Positions 1-8,256 of a DNA stretch of 64,000 nt are shown here, in pieces. The notes beneath the pieces were generated by a model. The model worked only from the letters and a program-made list of their open reading frames with translations. It did no database searches and had not been told where the DNA came from. How positions within the stretch are numbered: position 1 is the first letter of the stretch; each line of letters starts with the position of its first letter. A program made the position numbers and the translations under genes. The stretch covers positions 2,691,388 to 2,755,387 of the forward strand of contig AP019702.1 of NCBI GenBank assembly GCA_006739055.1. The letters run 5' to 3'. This DNA is from Allostella vacuolata (GTDB lineage Bacteria; Pseudomonadota; Alphaproteobacteria; ATCC43930; Allostellaceae).

Positions 1-378
1 CCGCCCGGCGGCGGCCAGGACGGCCACCAGCTCGCGCAGGTCGACCGGCTTCACCAGGTACTGCACGGCGCCGGCACGGTAGCCTTCCAGCCGATCCTCG
101 ACCTGTCCGCGCGCCGTCATCATGACGATGCCGCAGCGCTCCGCCGATGCCAGCTCGCGCGCCAGCGACAGGCCGTCGCCGTCCGGCAGTCCGAGATCGA
201 GCACGACCATGTCGCAAGGATGGGTGGCCAGCCAGGCGACCGCGGCGGCCTGGCTCGGGACGCCGGATGCGGCGAAGCCCGACAGGTTGAGATAGGCCAC
301 GATGGTGCCGTTCAGCTCGTGCTCGTCCTCGATCACCAGCACGTGCATGCGCGGTACCTTGCCGGATGCCGTCGTCAT
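1..378 (-). CDS. Response regulator receiver protein (3' end beyond window)
   Basis: Only the N-terminal ~126 residues are present; the gene runs off the left edge. The REC domain is complete in its key residues: acidic pair in VIEDE, phosphoacceptor Asp in VLDLGLPDGDG, Thr in MMTARG and Lys in YLVKPVD. The LDLGLP form is typical of OmpR/PhoB-type regulators, so a winged-helix DNA-binding domain is expected outside the window. The chosen ATG at 378 overlaps the kinase stop in an ATGA tetramer (375-378), which implies translational coupling; a second ATG at 348 is possible. It is the cognate partner of the upstream kinase by position. The signal and target genes cannot be read from the sequence. 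Confidence 0.9.
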   Translation of the reverse strand, partial: MTTASGKVPRMHVLVIEDEHELNGTIVAYLNLSGFAASGVPSQAAAVAWLATHPCDMVVLDLGLPDGDGLSLARELASAERCGIVMMTARGQVEDRLEGYRAGAVQYLVKPVDLRELVAVLAAAGR

Positions 379-1784
379 CGGCCCGCCGACGAGAGCGGCA
401 GCGAGAGGCGGAACCGGCTGCCGACGCCGGGCACGCTGTCGACCGCGATGGCGCCGTGATGCAGGTCGGCAATGCGCCGCACCAGGAACAGCCCGAGGCC
501 CGAGCCCGGGATCGTGCTCTCCGGCCGGACCCGGAAGTTCTTCTCGAAGATGCGCTCGAGATGCTCCCGCGCGATGCCGATGCCGTGGTCCCGGACGGTG
601 ATGGTCGCCCGTGCCGCCTCGGCCGAGACGGCGAGGTGGATGGGCCCGCCCGCCGGCGAGTATTTGATCGCGTTGTCGATCAGGTTGAGGACGGCCAGGC
701 GAAGCAGCGTCTCGTCGCCATCGACGTGGAGCTGCGGGGCCACGGCATCGAACTGCAGCGGATGCGCGGGCGAGTGCAGGGCCGTCTCCTGCACCTGGCG
801 CATCAGGCGGGCGAGCGGGAGAGGCTCGAGGCGCAAGGGGAACTCGCCTTCCTCCAGGCGGTCGCTCGCCAGCCACTGGTTGAAGAGGGAGTCGAGGCGG
901 TCGACCGCCCGCTCGATCGCGGGCAGCGCATCGGCGTCGGGCAGCGCATCGACCTGGGTGGCCAGCTGCAGGAGCTGGGCCTTGCCCTTGACGATCGCCA
1001 GCGGATTGCGGAATTCGTGGGCGATGAGTGCGGCGAACTGCCGGTACTGGCGCAGCGTCGCCTGCTCGCGTTGCACTGCCTGCTCCAGCAGCGTCGCCTG
1101 CCGGGAAAGGGCGTCCGCCGCCGCTTCGAGCCGCCGCCGCTGCCAGAAGAGCGCGCGCACGTTGCGCTGGGCGGCGTTGACCCCGACGAGCCCGACCAGG
1201 TTGACGAGGAGAAGCCAGATGAACAGGCGGAAGGCGTCGTCGCCCGCCGGTTGCGGGGTGCGCAGGAGCGACCAGCCGACCCACCCGCCCACGGACATGA
1301 CGGCGCTCAGCAGCAGGATCCGCAGGTAGGGCAGGGGAGCGAAGAAGTAGATCAGGGCGACTCCGCCGACGATGGTGGTCGGGCCCATGAGGCCGACCCC
1401 GGGATGCGTCGCCATCATGCCGACGGTCACGCCGACGAGGACCAGGCCGTAGATCGTGAGGGTGCGATCCAGGATGCGGGGCGACTGCAGCCGGGCGATG
1501 AAGGCGACCATGCCGGCCCCGGTCAGGAACACGACGATCCGCACGGCGATGATGGCGGCCAGATGATGCTCGCCATCGAGATAGCGCGACAGTTCCGTGA
1601 CGAGGTTGAGGGTGGCCGCCAGGATGACCGCGCCCACCAGGATCAGGGTGCGCAGCCGCTGGTCGGCGAGGCCCTGGAGGCGGAAGTCCCGCTCCAGGGC
1701 CGGATCGTGAAATCGCGCCGGCCAGGGCTCGATCGGCGCCGGCTCGATCGCAGACGGGCCGGTCGGTGCCACGGCAGGGGGCAT
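375..1784 (-). CDS. Membrane sensor histidine kinase
   Basis: A 469-residue sensor kinase. Residues ~45-205 are strongly hydrophobic and can form about six membrane helices with no large periplasmic loop, so it probably senses within the membrane. A coiled linker (~210-245) leads to the HisKA domain with the H-box HEFRNPL (His256). The HATPase domain has N-box NLIDNAIKY (Asn371), G1 DHGIG (~399-403) and G2 GSGLGL (~428-433). All catalytic motifs are intact. It lies 22 nt after the SMP-30 gene and overlaps the response regulator start by 4 nt, so kinase and regulator are one unit. The sensed signal is unknown; the upstream sugar or lactone genes only hint at it. Confidence 0.92.
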   Translation of the reverse strand: MPPAVAPTGPSAIEPAPIEPWPARFHDPALERDFRLQGLADQRLRTLILVGAVILAATLNLVTELSRYLDGEHHLAAIIAVRIVVFLTGAGMVAFIARLQSPRILDRTLTIYGLVLVGVTVGMMATHPGVGLMGPTTIVGGVALIYFFAPLPYLRILLLSAVMSVGGWVGWSLLRTPQPAGDDAFRLFIWLLLVNLVGLVGVNAAQRNVRALFWQRRRLEAAADALSRQATLLEQAVQREQATLRQYRQFAALIAHEFRNPLAIVKGKAQLLQLATQVDALPDADALPAIERAVDRLDSLFNQWLASDRLEEGEFPLRLEPLPLARLMRQVQETALHSPAHPLQFDAVAPQLHVDGDETLLRLAVLNLIDNAIKYSPAGGPIHLAVSAEAARATITVRDHGIGIAREHLERIFEKNFRVRPESTIPGSGLGLFLVRRIADLHHGAIAVDSVPGVGSRFRLSLPLSSAGR

Positions 1785-1806
1785 GAAGAGACCTATCGGC
1801 CGGACA

Positions 1807-2817
1807 TCACCCGCCCCGCGCGCCCTGGATGTTGACGTAGAGGGCGTAGAGCGACTTGCTGGCGGTCATGAACAGGCGGTTGCGCTTGCGACCGCCGAAG
1901 GCGACGTTGGCGCAGCGCTCCGGCAGCAGGATGCGGCCGATCGGCTCGCCGCCCGGGTCGAACACGACGACGCCGTCGAGCCCCGCCTGGCCCATGCCCC
2001 AGCCGCACCACAGGTTGCCGTCCACGTCGCAGCGCATGCCGTCGGGGGTGCCCGGGCCGGCATTGATGTGGATGCGCCGGCGGGCGAGGCGGGTGCCGTC
2101 GTCGACCACGTCGAACGCCTGGATGTTGCGCGGCACCTCGCGCGAGCCGACGACGTAGAGGATGCTCTCGTCGGGGGAGAAGCAGAGGCCGTTCGGGCCC
2201 TGGATGCCCTCGGCGACCACGGTGATGGCGCCGGTCCGGCCGTCGACCCGGTAGACGTTGGTCGGCAGCTCCGGCTCGGCCCGGTCGCCCTCATAGTCGC
2301 TGATGATGCCGAAGGGCGGGTCGGTGAACCAGATCGACCCGTCGGACTTCACCACCACGTCGTTGGGTGAGTTGAGGCGCTTGCCGTCGAAGCGGTCGGC
2401 GATGACGGTGATCGCGCCGTCGATCTCGGTGCGGACGACGCGGCGGCCGCCATGCTCGCAGGTGACGAGCCGCCCCTCGCGGTCGCGGGTGTTGCCGTTG
2501 GCGTTGTTCGAGGGGCTGCGGAAGGTCGAGACGGCGCCCGTCTCCTCCTCCCACTTGTACATGCGGTCGCCGGGCACGTCGCTCCACAGCAGGAAGCGGC
2601 CGTCGCCGAACCAGACCGGCCCCTCGGCCCAGCGGCAGCCGGTGTAGAGGCGCTCGACCCCGGCCAGCGGCAGCCGGTACCGGGCGAAGCTCGGGTGAAG
2701 CTGCTGGACCAGCGGGTCCGGGTAGCGGCGCTCCGGCTGCCAGGGGGCGCCCGAGGTGTCGGGCGCCTCCGGCAGGTCGAGCGGGGCCGGGCCTTCAGGG
2801 CTCTTGTCGGCGGTCAT
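1807..2817 (-). CDS. SMP-30/gluconolactonase-like lactone hydrolase
   Basis: A 336-residue six-bladed beta-propeller of the SMP-30/Gluconolactonase/LRE family, which hydrolyses sugar and other lactones using one divalent metal. Expected metal ligands are visible: Glu65 in AEGPVW, Asn152 in NSPNDVVV, Asn in GPNGL and Asp259 in GTPDGM. There is no signal peptide, so it is cytoplasmic. The ATG at 2817 is preferred over the one at 2823 because AGGGAGG lies six bases upstream of it but abuts the other. It starts 20 nt after the aldo/keto reductase stop and ends 22 nt before the kinase. Reductase plus lactonase suggests sugar or polyol oxidation; the substrate is not known. Confidence 0.85.
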   Translation of the reverse strand: MTADKSPEGPAPLDLPEAPDTSGAPWQPERRYPDPLVQQLHPSFARYRLPLAGVERLYTGCRWAEGPVWFGDGRFLLWSDVPGDRMYKWEEETGAVSTFRSPSNNANGNTRDREGRLVTCEHGGRRVVRTEIDGAITVIADRFDGKRLNSPNDVVVKSDGSIWFTDPPFGIISDYEGDRAEPELPTNVYRVDGRTGAITVVAEGIQGPNGLCFSPDESILYVVGSREVPRNIQAFDVVDDGTRLARRRIHINAGPGTPDGMRCDVDGNLWCGWGMGQAGLDGVVVFDPGGEPIGRILLPERCANVAFGGRKRNRLFMTASKSLYALYVNIQGARGG

Positions 2818-2837
2818 GGGCATCCTCCCTCGGGACT

Positions 2838-3818
2838 TCAGGCGCGGCCGGTGATGCGGTCGATCTCGGCCATGTCGTCGGCGCTCAGGTTCCAGCCGAT
2901 CGCCTGGACGTTCTGGTCGAGCTGCTCGGGCTTCGTCGCCCCGGCGATGACGCTCGACACCGGTGCCTGGCGGGCGAGCCAGCTGAACGCCAGCTCCAGC
3001 ATCGTGTGGCCGCGGGCGGCGGCGAAGTCGCCCAGCCCCTCGACGATGGCCCAGTTGGCATCGGTCATGTAGCGGTCGGCCAGGCGCTGGGTCACGGTCA
3101 GGCGGGCGCCGGCCGGGAGCTCCGCGTTGCGCCTGTACTTGCCGGTCAGGAGCCCGCTCGCCAGCGGGAAGAACGGGAGCAGGCCCATGCCGAAGCGCTT
3201 GGCGGCAGGGATCAGCTCCTTCTCGATGCCCCGCACGACCAGGCTGTACTCGTCCTGGCAGGACACGAAGGCGTTGAGGTTGTTGTGGAGCGCCGTCCAC
3301 TGCGCGTCGGCCACCTGCCAGCCGGGCAGGTTGGAGCAGCCGATGTAGCGCACCTTGCCCTGGCGGATCAGGTCGTCGAGCGCCCGCAGCGTCTCCTCGA
3401 TCGGGGTCCGCGGGTCCGGCTGGTGGAGCTGGTAGAGGTCGATCCAGTCGGTCTTGAGGCGGCGCAGGCTGTCCTCGACCGCGCGCATGATGTAGCGCCG
3501 GGCGCCGCCGATCAGCACCCCGTCATCGGACATGGCCATGCCGAACTTGCTGGCCAGCACGATGTCCTTGCGACGGCTGCCGAGGATCTCGCCGAGGCAG
3601 GTCTCGGACCCGCCGCGGTTGCCGTAGATGTCGGCGGTGTCGAACAGCGTGATGCCGAGCTCGATCGCCCGGTCGACCACCTTGCGCGAGGCTTCGAGGT
3701 CGATGCGGCCGCCGAAATTGTTGCAGCCGAGGCCGACCGCCGAGACCAGCAGGCCCGACGATCCGAGATTGCGGATTTCCAAGGGGTTCACTCGCTTCTG
3801 GGAGAAGAGGAACCCCAT
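2838..3818 (-). CDS. Aldo/keto reductase
   Basis: A 326-residue NAD(P)H-dependent TIM-barrel oxidoreductase. The AKR catalytic tetrad is complete: Asp60 and Tyr65 in FDTADIYG, Lys91 in ASKFG and His132 in YQLHQPD. The C-terminal cofactor region SSVIAGATKPEQLDQN is also typical, as in YghZ or Tas-like reductases. The first ~12 residues (MGFLFSQKRVNP) precede the normal family N-terminus, so a downstream GTG (codon 10) or TTG is an alternative start. It is the first gene of a minus-strand set running into the lactonase, kinase and response regulator. The physiological aldehyde, ketone or sugar substrate is not evident. Confidence 0.9.
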   Translation of the reverse strand: MGFLFSQKRVNPLEIRNLGSSGLLVSAVGLGCNNFGGRIDLEASRKVVDRAIELGITLFDTADIYGNRGGSETCLGEILGSRRKDIVLASKFGMAMSDDGVLIGGARRYIMRAVEDSLRRLKTDWIDLYQLHQPDPRTPIEETLRALDDLIRQGKVRYIGCSNLPGWQVADAQWTALHNNLNAFVSCQDEYSLVVRGIEKELIPAAKRFGMGLLPFFPLASGLLTGKYRRNAELPAGARLTVTQRLADRYMTDANWAIVEGLGDFAAARGHTMLELAFSWLARQAPVSSVIAGATKPEQLDQNVQAIGWNLSADDMAEIDRITGRA

Positions 3819-3860
3819 CCTGCCACGGAACCCGGCCGGCCGGGAACCGCCGTCGCGCCA

Positions 3861-3889
3861 CCGGGCCGGGGTGTGGAGCCCCGGCCCGG
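3861..3889 (-). terminator. Hairpin after the first RTX gene
   Basis: A perfect 11-bp inverted repeat (CCGGGCCGGGG, 3861-3871, against 3879-3889) with a 7-nt loop begins 9 nt after the RTX stop codon. It has no T-tract, so it is a candidate terminator or 3'-end stabiliser rather than a textbook intrinsic terminator. Confidence 0.55.
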
Positions 3890-3897
3890 CCGTTCCG

Positions 3898-5805
3898 TCA
3901 CAGGATGACGAAGTCGCCCGAGTTCGGGCCGCCGGATCCGGCGTCGAGCTGGGCCAGCTGGACGGTCGAGGTGACGTTGTCGAGCGTCACCACCAGGACC
4001 GCGCCGGTCGTATCGGTCATGTCCTCGTCGAACCAGATTTCGCCGCGGCCGGAAGTCGTGTTGAAGAAGACGTAGAAGCCGGGCTTGCCGTTGTCGGCGC
4101 TGCCGGCGGCGAGGAAATTGTTGAAGTCGGTCTCGTCAGCGTAGCCGCGATCGGTCGAGATCAGCAGGTTGGCCGCGTTGGGAGCACCGTCCGCGCCGCC
4201 CTTGTAGCCGACGATGCCTGAGATGCCACCGAAGACGTTGCCGTCGAAGGCCAGCGTGTCGAGCCCGGTGGTGAAGTCGACGATGGTGTCCGGATGGCTG
4301 CCCTCCATCGGCAGCCAGTCCTGGACGAACAGGTCGCCGTCGCCGCCGCCCTTCAACGTATCGGCGGACTCGCCGCCATTGAGCGTGTCGGCCTGCGCTC
4401 CGCCGACCAGGCTGTCCTCGCCCGCTCCCCCCAGCAGCAGGTAGTGACCGTCGGATTCGGCCGAGCCGTCGAACACGTCGTCGCCAAGCTCGCCATAGAC
4501 GGTCAGGGTCATGCCGGCCGACACGTTGCCGTCGGCGAAGACGACGCGGTCGCTGTCCTCGCCGAACACGACCGTCTCGACGTTCCGGATCGACAGGTCG
4601 CGCAGCACCAGGTTGGTGCGGTCGCCGAAGATGAGCATATCTTCGCCGGTGCCGCCGTCGTTGGCGTCCTGGATGAAGAGGCCGCGCGCATAGTAGATCG
4701 TGTCTTCGCCTTCCCCGGCCGAGACGTCGGCCTGGGTGTTGGCCTGGGTCGGCTGGGCTATTGACATCGGGCGCGGGGCCGACATGATCGACGGGGCGAT
4801 CCCCGAGGTGTCGGCGATGATCAGGATGTCGTCGCCGTTGCCGCCGATCAGCACCTTATGGCCGATGGCCCCTTCGGCGATGATCAGGGCGTCGTCGTCC
4901 TCGCCGCCGTCGAGCGTGTCAGAACCCAGGCTCTGGGTCACCAGCACGTCGTTGCCGCCCTCGCCGAAGATCTGGATGTCGCCGGCGTTGGCGATGATCT
5001 GCGCCTCGTCGTTGTGATCGCCGAGATAGACGATGTGGTCGCCGGTGGTCGAACTGATCGTGACCAGGTCCTGCATCCGGTCCATGTAGACGAGCTTGTC
5101 GCCGGTATCGCTGTCGCCGAGCTCCAGGGTGTCGTTGCCGTTGCCGGCGAAGATCGTGTCGTTGCCGGTGTCGGGGTCGAGCACGTCGTTGCCGGCGCCG
5201 CCATACAGGACGTCGTTGCCGGCGCCGCCGAGCAGGCTGTCGTCGCCGAGGTCCCCCGCCACCTGGTCGTTGCCGCCACCGCCCAGGACCGTATCGTTCT
5301 CCTGGCCGCCATACAGCGAGTCGTTGCCGGCCCCGCCCAGGATGCTGTCCGCGCCGGTGTTGCCGTAGACGCGGTCGGCGGCCTGCCCGGTCGCGATCGT
5401 GTCCGCTCCGCCCAGGCCCCACACCTGCACCGACTGCAGCGCCTGGTCGAGCGGGACGAGGTTGGCCTGATCGTCGAGCACGGTGTCGGTCATGCGGTCG
5501 CCCGCCCAGAGCTGCCCGCCGTTCGACAGCACGATGTTCTGGGAGGCGCCCTCCGCGTCGACGCCGATCTGGCGGATGATCATGTTCGGGATGTAGGCGT
5601 AGCGCACGTCGGCCGCGGCCAGCGGCGCGCCGGCAGCGTCCCGGGACTTGACGACAGCCAGGTCCGTGCCGATCTCGACCAGGTCGAACTGGCTGGCGGC
5701 CAGCGACGGATCGGAAATCTGCAGCACGTCCGAACGGAAGTCGAACTCCTGGCCGAGCACCTTCAGGTCCAGGTTAGTCACGCCGTCCCAACTGAAAATC
5801 ACCAT
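3898..5805 (-). CDS. RTX-type calcium-binding secreted protein
   Basis: A ~635-residue acidic protein without an N-terminal signal peptide. RTX nonapeptides (GGxGxDxxx type, such as GGAGNDSLYGG and GGAGNDVLYGGAGND) are dense at residues ~135-230 and recur more loosely to ~500. A low-repeat segment rich in Pro, Ser and Gln interrupts them near 340-365. The C-terminus ends SGDFVIL, the acidic then hydrophobic tail expected of type I secretion substrates. The ATG at 5805 is preferred because GGGGG precedes it; the upstream TTG and ATG at 5817-5820 have none. It is the only RTX protein here with neither FG-GAP nor SBBP repeats. No HlyB, HlyD or TolC genes are nearby. Function is unknown: an extracellular Ca-binding structural protein or adhesin is likely. 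Confidence 0.85.
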   Translation of the reverse strand: MVIFSWDGVTNLDLKVLGQEFDFRSDVLQISDPSLAASQFDLVEIGTDLAVVKSRDAAGAPLAAADVRYAYIPNMIIRQIGVDAEGASQNIVLSNGGQLWAGDRMTDTVLDDQANLVPLDQALQSVQVWGLGGADTIATGQAADRVYGNTGADSILGGAGNDSLYGGQENDTVLGGGGNDQVAGDLGDDSLLGGAGNDVLYGGAGNDVLDPDTGNDTIFAGNGNDTLELGDSDTGDKLVYMDRMQDLVTISSTTGDHIVYLGDHNDEAQIIANAGDIQIFGEGGNDVLVTQSLGSDTLDGGEDDDALIIAEGAIGHKVLIGGNGDDILIIADTSGIAPSIMSAPRPMSIAQPTQANTQADVSAGEGEDTIYYARGLFIQDANDGGTGEDMLIFGDRTNLVLRDLSIRNVETVVFGEDSDRVVFADGNVSAGMTLTVYGELGDDVFDGSAESDGHYLLLGGAGEDSLVGGAQADTLNGGESADTLKGGGDGDLFVQDWLPMEGSHPDTIVDFTTGLDTLAFDGNVFGGISGIVGYKGGADGAPNAANLLISTDRGYADETDFNNFLAAGSADNGKPGFYVFFNTTSGRGEIWFDEDMTDTTGAVLVVTLDNVTSTVQLAQLDAGSGGPNSGDFVIL

Positions 5806-6022
5806 GATCGCCCCCATCAAGCGGTGCGAAGAGTTAGACCCTATCCCCGGCGGGAGGCAATGCCCTCGAACGGCGAAACCGCCGCCCCTGGCGGGTGGCG
5901 GAGTCGTCGAGGCCCCGGGGAAGTCGCCACGCTCCCGTCACCGCTTTCGGCCGACGGGATGTGGCTTTCCTTGGCGGTCGCGCCTGCTAGATTGGCCCGC
6001 CAGAACAAGCCGGAGGAGCACC

Positions 6023-7198
6023 ATGGATCGCCACGAAGCCGCCCAGGAGCAGGAGAGCCATTCCGAGATCCGGGCCGCCGTGCGCGCGCTCTGTGCCCGC
6101 TTTCCCGGGGAATACTGGCGCCAGAAGGATCGCGACCGCAGCTATCCGAGCGAGTTCGTGCAGGCCCTGACCGAGGCCGGCATGCTGTCGGCCTTGATCC
6201 CGGAGGAGTATGGCGGCAGCGGGCTCGGCATCACCGCGGCGGGCGCCATCCTGGAGGAGATCCACCGCAGCGGCTGCAACGGGGCGGCCTGCCACGCGCA
6301 GATGTACACCATGGGAACGATCCTGCGGCACGGCAACGCCGAGCAGAAGGGGCGCTGGCTGCCGGGAATCGCGGCGGGCGACCTGCGCCTGCAGGCGTTC
6401 GGCGTCAGCGAGCCGACCAGCGGCACCGACACGCTCAGCCTGCGCACCACGGCGGTGCGCAAGGGCGATCGCTACGTCGTCAACGGGCAGAAGGTCTGGA
6501 CCTCGCGCGCGGAGCATTCCGACCTGCTGCTGCTGCTGGCCCGGACCACGCCGCGCGACCAGGTCGCCAAGCGCACCGACGGGCTGTCGGTGCTGGTGGT
6601 CGACATGCGCGAGGTACGGGGTAAGAGCCTGACCATCCGGCCGATCCGCACCATGTTCAACCACTGCACCACCGAGCTGTTCTTCGACGACATGGAGGTC
6701 CCGGCCGAGAACCTGCTGGGGCAGGAGGGCAAGGGCTTCCGCTACATCCTCGACGGCATGAATGCCGAGCGCATCCTGATCTCCTCGGAATGCATCGGCG
6801 ACGCCCGCTGGTTCATCGCCAAGGCCCGCGACTACGCCCGCGAGCGCGTCGTCTTCGGCCGGCCGATCGGCCAGAACCAGGGTATCCAGTTCCCGATCGC
6901 CAAGGCCTATGCCGCCAACGAGGCGGCCGCCCTGATGGTCGAGAAGGCGGGCCGCATGTTCGAGGCGGGCCAGCCCTGCGGGCCGGAGGCGAACATGGCC
7001 AAGATGCTGGCGGCCGACGCCTCGTGGCAGGCGGCCGACATGTGCGTCCAGACCCATGGCGGCTACGGCTTCGCCGAGGAATACGACGTGGAGCGCAAGT
7101 TCCGCGAATCCCGCCTCTACCAGGTCGCGCCCATCTCCACCAACCTGATCCTGGCCTACCTGGGCGAGCATGTGCTGGGCCTGCCGCGCTCCTACTGA
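6023..7198 (+). CDS. Acyl-CoA dehydrogenase family protein
   Basis: A 391-residue FAD-dependent acyl-CoA dehydrogenase. The order is N-terminal helical domain, beta domain with FGVSEPTSGTDT and WTSRAEH, then C-terminal helices with RVVFGRPIGQNQGIQFPIA and THGGYGFAEEYDVERKFRE. GGAGGAG sits five bases before ATG 6023. The position that holds the catalytic Glu in short- and medium-chain enzymes (IYEG) appears as LYQV (Gln367), so the base may lie elsewhere, as in isovaleryl- and long-chain enzymes, or the substrate may be atypical. It is followed after 18 nt by an acetyltransferase and then a SnoaL-like protein on the same strand. The acyl substrate is not known. Confidence 0.9.
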   Translation: MDRHEAAQEQESHSEIRAAVRALCARFPGEYWRQKDRDRSYPSEFVQALTEAGMLSALIPEEYGGSGLGITAAGAILEEIHRSGCNGAACHAQMYTMGTILRHGNAEQKGRWLPGIAAGDLRLQAFGVSEPTSGTDTLSLRTTAVRKGDRYVVNGQKVWTSRAEHSDLLLLLARTTPRDQVAKRTDGLSVLVVDMREVRGKSLTIRPIRTMFNHCTTELFFDDMEVPAENLLGQEGKGFRYILDGMNAERILISSECIGDARWFIAKARDYARERVVFGRPIGQNQGIQFPIAKAYAANEAAALMVEKAGRMFEAGQPCGPEANMAKMLAADASWQAADMCVQTHGGYGFAEEYDVERKFRESRLYQVAPISTNLILAYLGEHVLGLPRSY

Positions 7199-7216
7199 CA
7201 CGCTGGCCGGCGGCCG

Positions 7217-7810
7217 ATGCCCCTGATCCTGCCCGACGAGATCCGCACCGGGCGCCTGGTGCTGCGCCGGCCGGTTCTGGCGGATGCGGAAGCGATCTTC
7301 GCCGGCTACGCGGCCGATCCGGAGGTGTCGCGCTACCTGACCTGGCGGCCGCACGGCAGCGTCGCCGACACCCGTGCCCACATCTCGTACTTCGCGTCGC
7401 TGTGGGATGCGGGCGACCGCCGGTCCTATGTCATCGACGCCGCCGACTGTCCGTGCGCCGGCGGCATCGACCTGCGCCTGGCCGATGACGGGCGCAGCGT
7501 CGTCTTCGGCTATGTCCTGCGGCGCGACCGCTGGGGCCGGGGGCTGATGGCCGAGGCGCTGGCGGCCTGCGTCGACCGGGCCCTGGCCCATCCGGGGGTG
7601 TGGCGCGCCTGGGCCTATTGCGACGTCGACAACCCGGCGTCCGGCCGGGTGATGGAAAAGGCCGGCATGCAGTTCGAGGGCATCCTGCGCTGCTGGTCGA
7701 TGCACCCGAACGTGGACCCGTTCCGGCCGCGCGACTGCCGGGTCTATGCCAGGGTCCGGCCGGACAGCCCGGCGCCCGGATATGTGGGTTCCCGCCGCCT
7801 GGGCCTGTGA
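7217..7810 (+). CDS. GNAT N-acetyltransferase, RimJ/RimL type
   Basis: A 197-residue acetyl-CoA-dependent acetyltransferase. The N-terminus IRTGRLVLRRPVLADAEAIF is characteristic of the RimJ/RimL subgroup. Motif A for acetyl-CoA pyrophosphate binding appears as RRDRWGRGLMAEAL, and motif B as NPASGRVMEKAGMQFEG. It probably acetylates a primary amine or a protein N-terminus; the target cannot be inferred. It lies 18 nt behind the acyl-CoA dehydrogenase and 35 nt ahead of the SnoaL-like gene, so the three are probably co-transcribed, although no functional link is evident. Confidence 0.88.
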   Translation: MPLILPDEIRTGRLVLRRPVLADAEAIFAGYAADPEVSRYLTWRPHGSVADTRAHISYFASLWDAGDRRSYVIDAADCPCAGGIDLRLADDGRSVVFGYVLRRDRWGRGLMAEALAACVDRALAHPGVWRAWAYCDVDNPASGRVMEKAGMQFEGILRCWSMHPNVDPFRPRDCRVYARVRPDSPAPGYVGSRRLGL

Positions 7811-7845
7811 TAGGTTCGGCTTTCACCCCCATTCCGGGAGGTCCC

Positions 7846-8256
7846 ATGGCCGAAGCCGTGCTCGACCTCGTGCAGCGCCTCTACCGTCGCTATAGCGAGG
7901 GGGCGGTGGCCGACCTCTTCGAGGCGCTGCATCCCGACTTCGTCTTCATTTCGTGCGGGCCCGTCGAGGCGCTGGATACCGCCGGCACCTGGGCGGGCGC
8001 GGAGGGCTTGCGCGCCTATCTGGAGCGGCTCGGCGCGCGCTGGGTGATCGAGGAGCACGTCCCGCTGGAGTTCGTCCAGCAGGGCGACCGGATCGTCGTC
8101 CGCACCCGGGTCTGCGCGCGCAGCCGGGCGACCGGCCGCTGCACGACCATGGAAAAGGCCGACTTCTGGACCATCGTCGACGGCCGGGTGCGCTCCTACC
8201 AGGAGATCTTCGATACGGCCGCGATCGTGGCGGCGGACACGGCCGGGCCGGGCTAG
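7846..8256 (+). CDS. SnoaL/NTF2-like domain protein
   Basis: A 136-residue single-domain protein with the cone-shaped alpha+beta NTF2/SnoaL pattern: N-terminal helices (VLDLVQRLYRRYSEGAVADLFEALHPD), then strands ending in FWTIVDGRVRSYQEIFDTAAIVA. Members range from small isomerases and cyclases to ligand-binding proteins, and no catalytic residue can be assigned here. GGGAGG stands five bases before the ATG. Its stop codon TAG shares the CTAG palindrome (8253-8256) with the stop of the opposing aminotransferase, so the two genes converge with a 4-nt overlap and no terminator space between them. Confidence 0.8.
   Translation: MAEAVLDLVQRLYRRYSEGAVADLFEALHPDFVFISCGPVEALDTAGTWAGAEGLRAYLERLGARWVIEEHVPLEFVQQGDRIVVRTRVCARSRATGRCTTMEKADFWTIVDGRVRSYQEIFDTAAIVAADTAGPG

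Noticed and set aside
4858..6624. Long + strand frame across the first RTX gene and acyl-CoA dehydrogenase
   Set aside because: Val/Ala-rich repeats mirror the RTX nonapeptides on the other strand; it also overlaps a well-supported dehydrogenase in another frame.
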